Positions 9,384 to 17,300 of a stretch of DNA of 36,118 nt are shown here, in pieces; the first letter of the stretch is position 1, and the number at the start of each line of letters is the position of its first letter. The stretch spans positions 1 through 36,118 of the forward strand of contig CANHNO010000011.1 of the NCBI GenBank assembly GCA_947462065.1. The letters run 5' to 3'. The notes below the pieces were generated by a model that worked only from the letters and a program-made list of their open reading frames with translations, did no database searches and was not told the DNA's origin. A program made the position numbers and the translations under genes. This DNA comes from Burkholderiales bacterium. GTDB lineage: Bacteria > Pseudomonadota > Gammaproteobacteria > Burkholderiales > Burkholderiaceae_C.

Positions 9384-10090
9384 GACAACACCCCATCGCT
9401 GTTGCGCACATCGTCGGCAGCGTTTTCAGCCAGCATCTGACGCAGCAACGGCACGGTCAGAGCACGCTTGTGCACCATTGCAAATTCGTCGAGTCGATCG
9501 AGTTGAGACATCAGGTGTTTCAGGTCACGGGCGTAGCGGTTCAGCAGGTAATCGATCACCTCGTCGGACAGGAACAGACCTCGTCGGTCGGCTTCCCGAC
9601 GAAGCGCCGCCCGGGATTCAGCTTCGGACAGCGCCTGCACAGCCATCACGTGACCCCAGCCCAGGCGCGATCGCAGATCGTCGCGCAACGGCAGGTCGAC
9701 CGGCGGCAGTCGCCCCGACGCAGCGATCAAAGTCGCCTGCGACGTGGCCTCGACAAACAAGGTGAACGCCGCATGCTGCCGTGGCGCGTCAAAAGCCTCG
9801 CAGCCGTCGAGTACCAGCAAGCTCCAGCTTTCTTCATGCAGCCAGGGAAGGGGCTGGGGGGAATCGAACCAGCCGACGCGGCCGCCGCGCTGCTGAACCT
9901 CGTGTGCCAGCGCTCGCAGCAGATGTGTCTTGCCGGTGCCCTGCGCGCCCCAGAGATACAGCGGTGTCGTGGGAGCGCCTGGCTCGCATACCGTACGCAA
10001 ATGGGTCAGCACCATCGCGTTCGACCCGGCGACGAATGAATCGAAAGTCGGCGTGCTACCGGACGCTATCGGCAGAGGGATCTGCTTCAC
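9380..10090 (-). CDS. hda: DnaA regulatory inactivator Hda (DnaA-homologous AAA+)
   Basis: KQIPLPIASGSTPTFDSFVAGSNAMVLTHL; YLWGAQGTGKTHLLRALAHE Walker A; GWGHVMAVQALSE; start trimmed to GTG at 10090. Confidence 0.9.
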   Translation of the reverse strand: MKQIPLPIASGSTPTFDSFVAGSNAMVLTHLRTVCEPGAPTTPLYLWGAQGTGKTHLLRALAHEVQQRGGRVGWFDSPQPLPWLHEESWSLLVLDGCEAFDAPRQHAAFTLFVEATSQATLIAASGRLPPVDLPLRDDLRSRLGWGHVMAVQALSEAESRAALRREADRRGLFLSDEVIDYLLNRYARDLKHLMSQLDRLDEFAMVHKRALTVPLLRQMLAENAADDVRNSDGVLS

Positions 10091-10148
10091 GTCGCCAACT
10101 GGTGCTTGGCTTGCGATGCGCGTTTTGCGCCTGACACGGACGCAGGCG

Positions 10149-11030
10149 TCAATGCAGCCTCGGGCGTTCGCCCCGCCGCAAGCGATCCAGCTGCTCGGCC
10201 AACACACGGCTGTCGTCCGCATCGGGACGGTCGCGCAGATAGGCTTCAAGGTCTTCAGCCGCCTTGCTGGACTGCCCGAGCTGTGCCCATGCACGCCCGC
10301 GGTCGCGACGCTCTTCGTGTGCATGCGGCATCAGCACGACCAGGCGGTCCATCACGGGCATCAGGCGCAGCCAGTCTTCGGCGGTGCTGTGGATTTCCTT
10401 CAGGTTGCGCAGCATCCTGGCAAGCACCTCGCGCGGCTGTGCCGTTTGCAGGAAGAGGCCGAGCGGCGCATCGAAGTCGCCAACCAGCCCTTGGCTGATC
10501 TTGTAGGGGCCAAGTCGCTCGTCAAGGTCCTCTCTCGACAGCGACTTGCCAGTAAACGGATCAATCACGGCCTCGCCATTTCCCGTGCCATTCAACTTGC
10601 TGATCTTCACCAGGAAGTGCCCTGGAAAGGACACACCATGTGCACGCAGGCCGATCTGTGTGGCCATCTCGATGTAGAGAATCGCCAACGTAATCGGGAT
10701 GCCGCGGCGAGTGCGCAGCACCTGGTGTACGTAACTGTTCCCGGGGTCGTAGTAGTTGTTGACGTTACCGCGGAAGCCCAGTTCGTGGAAAAAATAGCGG
10801 TTGAGCCAGCGCAGCCGCTGCAAAGGAACCACGTCAGCCGGGATGCGGCGCTTGAGCCTGTCAGCCAGTTCATCGACCTCCGCGAGTACCCCCTGCAGGT
10901 CAAGTTGCGGGTGCTCGTCCAGGCCGATCGACGCCGCGGCTTCGAGCAGCGACAAGCTAGCATCGTCTGCCACCAATGCGTTGAAATAATCGAGCGTGGT
11001 GGGCACCGCGAACTGGAACTTGCTGGTCAT
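10149..11030 (-). CDS. SirB1 family protein (transglutaminase-like plus TPR)
   Basis: LRWLNRYFFHELGFRGNVNNYYDPGNSYVHQVLRTRRGIPITLAILYIEMATQIGLRAHGVSFPGHFLVK is characteristic of SirB1/YchA-type proteins. Confidence 0.88.
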   Translation of the reverse strand: MTSKFQFAVPTTLDYFNALVADDASLSLLEAAASIGLDEHPQLDLQGVLAEVDELADRLKRRIPADVVPLQRLRWLNRYFFHELGFRGNVNNYYDPGNSYVHQVLRTRRGIPITLAILYIEMATQIGLRAHGVSFPGHFLVKISKLNGTGNGEAVIDPFTGKSLSREDLDERLGPYKISQGLVGDFDAPLGLFLQTAQPREVLARMLRNLKEIHSTAEDWLRLMPVMDRLVVLMPHAHEERRDRGRAWAQLGQSSKAAEDLEAYLRDRPDADDSRVLAEQLDRLRRGERPRLH

Positions 11031-11070
11031 TTTCGAATGATACGGCGGCATTGCGGCAGCCATGATTACC

Positions 11071-12627
11071 TCAGCTGCGGCGGGCAAAATCCTGCAGACG
11101 GATGCCCATCAGCCGCAGCGCCAGGAAGTAGAGCAACGCGACACCGACCAGACATGCTGCGAGCACGCCGACACGCAACAGGCGCTGACTGCCGAGGCCG
11201 ACCCAATCAATGCCGACCGACGCCGCGCCCAGCGCAACGCCCACAAGGGCAGTCGCGCACAGCACCCGCAAGCTAAAGCCAGGCCACCCGGCCAACGGCA
11301 CGTAAGTACCCTCACGCCGTAGCCCGGCAAACAGCCAGCCGGCGTTGATCAACGCGCCCAGCCCGATGGAAAGCGCCAGACCGGCGTGTCCCAACTGTGG
11401 CACAAACACCAGATTCATCAGTTGGGTCAGGACCAACACCACCACAGCAATCTTGACCGGTGTGCGGATGTCCTGCCGCGCATAGAAGCCAGGCGCCAGC
11501 ACCTTGATGGCGATCAGTCCCACCAAGCCAACGCCATAACCCATGAGCGCTTGCACAGTCTGCTGGACGTCAAGCACGCTGAATTGCCCGTAGTGATACA
11601 GCACCGACACTATCGCCCTCGGAAAGACCAGCAAAGCCACTGCACAAGGCAAGGCGAGCAACAGCACCAGCCGCAAGCCCCAGTCCAAGTGACTGGAATA
11701 GGCGGCCTGATCACTACTGGCCTGGGCGGCCGACAGCTGAGGTAGCAGCACCACCCCGAGCGCCACACCGAGCAAAGCGGTTGGGAACTCCATCAGCCGG
11801 TCGGCGTAGGTCAGCCAGGACACCGCGCCGACACCGACGTGCGAGGCGATCTGTGTGTTGATCAGCAGCGACAGCTGTGCCACCGACACGCCGATCAACG
11901 CCGGGGCCATCTGCTTCAAGATGCGACCGACGCCAGGATGATTGAGCGCGGTGCGCAAGGTGCGCCATGAGCCCCCGATGCGCGGACTCATGCCGATGGC
12001 ACGTAGAGCTGGCCACTGCACTGCCAACTGCAGCACGCCGCCGAGCATCACGCCTACGGCCAGGGCATAAATCGGCTCGATACCGCGCTGCTGGAACCAG
12101 GGCGCGAGCAGCCACGCAGCGAGCATCACCGACAAGTTCAGCAACACCGGCGTGACAGCCGGGACGGCGAAACGCTTCCAGGTCTGGAGCACGCCGGCCG
12201 CCAGCGCCACCAGGGACATGAAGCCGATGTAAGGGAACATGATCCGCGTCATCACCACAGCGGCGTCGTACTCTTCAAGGCCCGAAGCCATCAACCACAC
12301 CAGAACCGGAGAGGCAATGACGCCGAGCACACAGGTCAGCGCCAAAGCCCAGACCAGTACGGTGCCAACAGCATCGACCAAGCGGCGTGTGACCTCATCC
12401 CCCTCCGTGGCGCGGGTAGCGGCCAGGATCGGAACAAAGGCCTGCGAGAAGGCGCCCTCTGCGAACAGACGACGCAGCAGATTCGGGATGCGGAAGGCGA
12501 CGTTGAACGCGTCGGTGTAGGCGCTGGCGCCGAAACTCGCTGCAATGATCAGTTCCCGCCCCAGGCCGGTGATGCGCGACGCAAGGGTCAGCAGCGAAAC
12601 GGTCGAGGCAGCGCGCAGCAGGTTCAT
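11071..12627 (-). CDS. murJ: Lipid II flippase MurJ (MviN)
   Basis: MNLLRAASTVSLLTLASRITGLGRELIIAASFGASAYTDAFNVAFRIPNLLRRLFAEGAFSQAFVPIL; polytopic. Confidence 0.96.
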   Translation of the reverse strand: MNLLRAASTVSLLTLASRITGLGRELIIAASFGASAYTDAFNVAFRIPNLLRRLFAEGAFSQAFVPILAATRATEGDEVTRRLVDAVGTVLVWALALTCVLGVIASPVLVWLMASGLEEYDAAVVMTRIMFPYIGFMSLVALAAGVLQTWKRFAVPAVTPVLLNLSVMLAAWLLAPWFQQRGIEPIYALAVGVMLGGVLQLAVQWPALRAIGMSPRIGGSWRTLRTALNHPGVGRILKQMAPALIGVSVAQLSLLINTQIASHVGVGAVSWLTYADRLMEFPTALLGVALGVVLLPQLSAAQASSDQAAYSSHLDWGLRLVLLLALPCAVALLVFPRAIVSVLYHYGQFSVLDVQQTVQALMGYGVGLVGLIAIKVLAPGFYARQDIRTPVKIAVVVLVLTQLMNLVFVPQLGHAGLALSIGLGALINAGWLFAGLRREGTYVPLAGWPGFSLRVLCATALVGVALGAASVGIDWVGLGSQRLLRVGVLAACLVGVALLYFLALRLMGIRLQDFARRS

Positions 12628-12666
12628 GGTGTTAGGCAACGGGGCGAAGCAGTATAGGCAGCGGCC

Positions 12667-12711
12667 GCTCGCTTGCGAGCAGTTCACCGAGTGAATGCGC
12701 CACAACGGCGC
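12667..12711. promoter_or_regulatory. Cluster of three short inverted repeats in the murJ/rpsT divergent intergenic region
   Basis: GCTCGC-TT-GCGAGC (12667-12680), TTCAC-CGA-GTGAA (12683-12695), GCGCC-ACAAC-GGCGC (12697-12711). Confidence 0.4.
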
Positions 12712-12760
12712 CAGCCCTGCTACACTCGCGGGCTCTGCTCTAACTGCTCACAGAAGAATC

Positions 12761-13063
12761 ATGGCCACAGCATCCAAAGCCAAGAAGAAAACCGTCCGCA
12801 TCGCCTCTGGCTTGAAGCGGGTGCGTCAGGACGTGAAGCTGAATGCGGCCAACACCGCGTTGCGCTCGAAGTTCCGCACCGTCATCAAGAACGTGCAGAA
12901 GGCCGTGATCGCTGGTGATAAGGCCAAGGCCGCAGACCTGTTCAAGACCGCCGAGCAGGTCATCGACTCGGTCGCCGACAAGGGCCTCTTTCACAAAAAC
13001 AAGGCCGCACGCCACAAGAGCCGCCTGTCGGCCAAGATCAAGGCCCTGCCTGCAACGGCCTGA
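12761..13063 (+). CDS. rpsT: 30S ribosomal protein S20
   Basis: [49 protein letters not shown]...[24 protein letters not shown]. Confidence 0.96.
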   Translation: MATASKAKKKTVRIASGLKRVRQDVKLNAANTALRSKFRTVIKNVQKAVIAGDKAKAADLFKTAEQVIDSVADKGLFHKNKAARHKSRLSAKIKALPATA

Positions 13064-13084
13064 TTCGCGCTTCGGCTCTCCTTC

Positions 13085-13107
13085 AAAGGCCCGCTTTGCG
13101 GGCCTTT
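13085..13107 (+). terminator. Rho-independent terminator hairpin after rpsT
   Basis: Perfect 10-bp inverted repeat AAAGGCCCGC-TTT-GCGGGCCTTT, 22 nt after the rpsT stop; could act bidirectionally. Confidence 0.75.
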
Positions 13108-13121
13108 GGCATTTCAGGATC

Positions 13122-13448
13122 TCAAATTTCGGTCGGCGACGGAGGCAACGCCGTGGCGTCAACCACTTGCAGCTTGTTGTCACGCGCAAAGTTCATGACA
13201 AAGTCCCAAGCCATCGGCTCGGCGTCGCGCAGCGCCTGATTGACGATCACGCACTTCACCCCACTGATCACTCGTGGCACGCAATACGGCGAATAGCCGA
13301 TGAACGAAGAGCGGTCAGAGGCCGAACCTTCCGGCCGAAAGCATGACATCGCGCCGGCCAGACGTTCCGCCCAATCGCTGGGTCGAAAGGCATGGCCCTC
13401 GAGGGTGATGCCTTTGATGAACACTTCGCGAGTGGGGGATGAACTCAT
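13122..13448 (-). CDS. DUF3579 domain-containing protein
   Basis: MSSSPTREVFIKGITLEGHAFRPSDWAERLAGAMSCFRPEG...YSPYCVPRVISGVKCVIVNQALRDAEPMAWDFVMNFARDN; recognised family next to argD in betaproteobacteria. Confidence 0.8.
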   Translation of the reverse strand: MSSSPTREVFIKGITLEGHAFRPSDWAERLAGAMSCFRPEGSASDRSSFIGYSPYCVPRVISGVKCVIVNQALRDAEPMAWDFVMNFARDNKLQVVDATALPPSPTEI

Positions 13449-13667
13449 GCTTCCAGTGGCGCAGACAGACTTACAAATTCCGGAGCATCGCAGCGCCCTT
13501 GTTTTAATGCGACGCAACACGCGTGCCGATTGTGCCGCCTGACCGACGCCTGCCGTCCTCGCAATGCTTCACCTCGGCGCCTCCTTAGAATCCGTTGCCC
13601 GTGCTCGTGTACCTGTGGCCGCACTGCGGCAAGGCACCTGCCCTCCAGCACACTGCAGATCCTTGCC

Positions 13668-14885
13668 ATGAACGCCCCTGAACCCGTCACCGCCGATCCC
13701 GAACCGCACGTGATGCACACCTACGCGCGGCTGCCAATGGCGATGTCGCATGGTCGCGGCTGCTGGGTCTGGGACACCCATGGCAAGAAATACCTCGACG
13801 GCCTGGGCGGCATCGCGGTCAACACCCTCGGCCACGCGCACCCCAAGCTGGTGCCGGCGCTGCAGGAGCAAATCGGCCGCCTGATCCACACATCGAACTA
13901 CTACGCTTCGCCGCTGCAGGAAAGCCTGGCATCAACGTTGTGCGAGCTGTCAGGCCTCGACCGCGTATTCTTCTGTAACAGCGGCCTCGAGGCGAACGAG
14001 GCAGCGCTGAAGATCGCACGCAAGTTCGGCCACAACAAGGGCATCGATCGCCCCGAAGTCATCGTCTACGAGAAGGCCTTCCACGGCCGGTCGATTGCGA
14101 CCTTGTCTGCGACAGCCAACCCGAAGATCCACGCTGGCTTCGAGCCGCTGGTTGAAGGATTCGTGCGGGTCCCTCTGAACGACGTCGCCGCGATCGACGA
14201 GGTCGCGAACACGCGGCCGAATGTGGTCGCGGTGTTCCTAGAAGTGATCCAAGGGGAAGGTGGCGTGAACCCCGCGACGATGGACTACCTTCGTGCGATC
14301 CGCCGCTTGTGCGACGAGAACGACTGGTTGCTGATGCTCGACGAGGTTCAATGCGGCATCGGGCGCACCGGAAAGTGGTTCGCACACCAGTGGGCCGGCA
14401 TCCTGCCCGACGTCATGCCACTGGCCAAGGGTTTGGGCTCGGGCGTACCGGTAGGCGCGGTGGTGTGCGGCCCCCGCGCCGCCACGGTTCTGCAACCAGG
14501 CAATCACGGCACCACCTTTGGCGGTAATGCATTGGCGATGCGCGCAGGCATCGAGACGCTGCGCATCATGCAGGAAGAAAACTTGCTGGAGAACGCCAGC
14601 GTGGTGGGTACGGCCCTGCGAGCCGGGCTGGTGCGTGAGCTCTCCGGCGTGACAGGCGTGGTCGAGATCCGCGGCCAAGGCTTGATGCTCGGCATTGAGC
14701 TGGATCGCCCCTGTGGCGACCTGCTTGGCCGCGCGGCCGAGGCGGGGCTGCTGCTCAGCGTGACCTCAGACCGCGTCGTGCGCCTGGTGCCGCCACTGAT
14801 CCTGTGCGCGGCCGAGGCCGAGCAGATCGTGGCCATCCTGTCCCCGCTGATCAAATCCTTCCTGCAAGAAGCCGTGCCGTCGTGA
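13668..14885 (+). CDS. argD: Acetylornithine/succinyldiaminopimelate aminotransferase
   Basis: YLDGLGGIAVNTLGHAHPKLVPAL; FFCNSGLEANEAALKIARKFG; LLMLDEVQCGIGRTGKWFAHQWAGILPDVMPLAKGLGSGVPVGA (PLP Lys); start trimmed to MNAPEPV. Confidence 0.95.
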   Translation: MNAPEPVTADPEPHVMHTYARLPMAMSHGRGCWVWDTHGKKYLDGLGGIAVNTLGHAHPKLVPALQEQIGRLIHTSNYYASPLQESLASTLCELSGLDRVFFCNSGLEANEAALKIARKFGHNKGIDRPEVIVYEKAFHGRSIATLSATANPKIHAGFEPLVEGFVRVPLNDVAAIDEVANTRPNVVAVFLEVIQGEGGVNPATMDYLRAIRRLCDENDWLLMLDEVQCGIGRTGKWFAHQWAGILPDVMPLAKGLGSGVPVGAVVCGPRAATVLQPGNHGTTFGGNALAMRAGIETLRIMQEENLLENASVVGTALRAGLVRELSGVTGVVEIRGQGLMLGIELDRPCGDLLGRAAEAGLLLSVTSDRVVRLVPPLILCAAEAEQIVAILSPLIKSFLQEAVPS

Positions 14886-14896
14886 ACACACCCGCC

Positions 14897-15859
14897 ATGA
14901 AACCCGGCAAGACACTGATCCGGCACTACCTTCAGTTCAAGGACCTGCGCGCCGAGGAGTACGCCTACCTGTTCGCCCGCACGACGGAGATCAAGCAGCG
15001 CTTCAAGAACTACGAAAAATATACGCCGCTGGTCGACCGCACGCTCGCGATGATCTTCGAGAAGGCCAGCACCCGCACCCGTGTGAGCTTCGAGGCGGGC
15101 ATGTACCAGATGGGCGGTTCGGTGGTGAACCTGACCACAGGCGACAGCCAGCTCGGCCGAGCCGAGCCGATCGAGGACAGCGCCCGCGTGATCAGCCGCA
15201 TGGTCGACGTGGTGATGATCCGCACCTACGAACACACCAAGATCGAGGCCTTTGCCGCGCATTCGCGCGTGCCGGTCATCAATGGACTGACCAACGAATA
15301 CCACCCGTGCCAGATCCTGGCCGACATCTACACCTTCATCGAGCATCGAGGCGATGCGACCGCAAGGGGCGGCGCTCTCGCTTGCCTGAAGGGCAAGGTC
15401 GTGGCCTGGGTCGGCGACGGCAACAACATGGCCAACACCTGGCTGCAAGCGGCCGACATCCTCGGCTTCACGTTGCATGTCAGCACGCCCAGCGGCTACG
15501 AGATCGACCCCGCAGTGGCCGGCGTCACCAACCAGGCCTGCGTCAGGGTGTTCGGTAACCCGATGGATGCCTGTCGTGGCGCGCACTTGGTGACCACAGA
15601 TGTCTGGACCAGCATGGGCTACGAGGCCGAGAACGAAGCACGCCAGAAGGCCTTCACCGACTGGCGCGTCGACCGTGACATGATGGCTGTTGCACAGCCA
15701 GATGCCCTGTTCATGCACTGCCTGCCGGCTCACCGCGGCCAGGAGGTCGATGCCGATGTGATCGACGGGCCCCAAAGCGTGGTCTGGGACGAGGCCGAGA
15801 ACCGCATGCATGTGCAGAAGGCCCTACTGGAGTACCTGCTGATCGGCCGCATCGGCTGA
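14897..15859 (+). CDS. argF: Ornithine carbamoyltransferase
   Basis: FEKASTRTRVSFEAGMYQMGG (STRTR), HPCQILAD, VAWVGDGNNMANTW, FMHCLPAHRGQEVDADVIDGPQSVVWDEAENRMHVQKALL. GTG at 14882 is an alternative start. Confidence 0.97.
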   Translation: MKPGKTLIRHYLQFKDLRAEEYAYLFARTTEIKQRFKNYEKYTPLVDRTLAMIFEKASTRTRVSFEAGMYQMGGSVVNLTTGDSQLGRAEPIEDSARVISRMVDVVMIRTYEHTKIEAFAAHSRVPVINGLTNEYHPCQILADIYTFIEHRGDATARGGALACLKGKVVAWVGDGNNMANTWLQAADILGFTLHVSTPSGYEIDPAVAGVTNQACVRVFGNPMDACRGAHLVTTDVWTSMGYEAENEARQKAFTDWRVDRDMMAVAQPDALFMHCLPAHRGQEVDADVIDGPQSVVWDEAENRMHVQKALLEYLLIGRIG

Positions 15860-15868
15860 GTTCGCCGG

Positions 15869-17290
15869 ATGGCCATGCCCGATTCGCTGCGCCAGACCTT
15901 GCTGTCCATCCGCGACCTGCTGGCCACCGTCGGACCTTTCGTTCTGCTGGCGCTGGCATTGCTGGTGCCGGCGTATTACGTGCTTGATCCGACACCACCG
16001 AAGAAGGTGGTGCTGGCCACTGGCGCGGAGCAAGGGGCCTACCACGCTTTCGGCAAGCGCTATCAGGCGATCCTGAAAACGTACGGCATCCAGGTCGAAC
16101 TGCGCAATACGCAGGGGGCAGCGGAGAACCTCGCGCTGCTGCGCGACCCCTCGTCGGAAGTGCAGATCGCCTTCGTACAAGGTGGCGCCGATCAAGCTCT
16201 CCAGGACGCTGAGACCGAAGACGACAAGCCCACGTTGGTGTCGCTGGGCAGCATGTTCTTCGAGCCGGTGTGGCTGTTCTATCGGGAGGATGCAGCGAAG
16301 CGCCTGCTGAAATCGGACTCGCTGACCAGCATCTCGGAATTGGGTGGCTGGAAGCTCAACATCGGCGCGCCTGGCAGTGGGGTCCCGAACCTGATGAAGA
16401 AACTGCTCGAGGCCAACCGAATGGATCCGGCGCAGATCACGCTGCTGCAGGAGCCACAGACGCCCGCAGTCATGGCCTTGCTCGGGTCCGAATCGGATGC
16501 GCTGGTGTTCGCCTCCGCGCCCGAATCCGTCATGGTGCAGATGCTGCTGCAAACGCCGGGCATCAAGCTGTTCGACTTCGCGCAAGCGGAGGCCTATTCC
16601 CGTCGATTCCCGTTCATGAGCCCGGTCACACTGCCGCGCGGTGTTGTCGATCTGGCCGCCAAACTGCCGCCGCAGGATGTGCACTTGGTGGCTCCCACGG
16701 CAACACTGGTCGCGCGGGAAGACACGCATCCGGCACTGATTCAACTCTTCGTCCAGGCTGCGCAGCAGGTGCACGGCGGTGCCGGCTGGTTTCAGCGCAA
16801 GGGCGAGTTTCCGACCGCTCTGAACACCGAGCGGCCGCTGGCAAAGGAGGCTCAGCGTTTCTTCCAGAGCGGCGTACCGCTGCTGCAGCGCTACCTGCCG
16901 TTCTGGCTGGCGAATCTGGTTGATCGCATGTGGCCGGTACTGGTAACGATCGTTGCGGTGCTGTTGCCGCTGTCGCGGATGCTGCCGCCGCTTTACCAGT
17001 TCCGAATCCGCTCACGGGTGTTCCGCTGGTACGAGCAGCTGCGGCAGATCGAAGGGGCAATTGGCACCAAGGCATCGGCCGAGCTTCTGAGCGAGCTTGA
17101 TGCACTGGACGGCAAGGTCGGGCAGATCACCGTTCCGTTGGCTTACACCGACGAGCTGTATGCGCTGCGCAGCTACATCGCTCTTGTGCGATCGCGCCTG
17201 ATTGGCGGCGCGGCGGGCGAAGCTGGAGTGAAGCCTACTTATGCTCGGGCTTCGATCGGCGCGCCAGTGAGCCCCAGCACGCAAACCTGA
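15869..17290 (+). CDS. TAXI family TRAP-transporter-like solute-binding protein with membrane anchors
   Basis: VVLATGAEQGAYHAFGKRYQAILKTYGIQVELRNTQGAAENLALL is TAXI SBP-like; N-terminal TM (FVLLALALLVPAYYVL) and C-terminal TM (RMWPVLVTIVAVLLPLSRMLPPLY). Confidence 0.85.
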   Translation: MAMPDSLRQTLLSIRDLLATVGPFVLLALALLVPAYYVLDPTPPKKVVLATGAEQGAYHAFGKRYQAILKTYGIQVELRNTQGAAENLALLRDPSSEVQIAFVQGGADQALQDAETEDDKPTLVSLGSMFFEPVWLFYREDAAKRLLKSDSLTSISELGGWKLNIGAPGSGVPNLMKKLLEANRMDPAQITLLQEPQTPAVMALLGSESDALVFASAPESVMVQMLLQTPGIKLFDFAQAEAYSRRFPFMSPVTLPRGVVDLAAKLPPQDVHLVAPTATLVAREDTHPALIQLFVQAAQQVHGGAGWFQRKGEFPTALNTERPLAKEAQRFFQSGVPLLQRYLPFWLANLVDRMWPVLVTIVAVLLPLSRMLPPLYQFRIRSRVFRWYEQLRQIEGAIGTKASAELLSELDALDGKVGQITVPLAYTDELYALRSYIALVRSRLIGGAAGEAGVKPTYARASIGAPVSPSTQT

Positions 17291-17300
17291 ACGCACGCAG

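Noticed and set aside
9930-11276. 448-aa plus-strand ORF opposite hda, SirB1-like and murJ
   Set aside because: Spans three real minus-strand genes and their gaps; no family features.
14504-15811. 435-aa minus-strand ORF opposite argD/argF
   Set aside because: Antisense shadow of two strongly supported genes; no recognisable domain.
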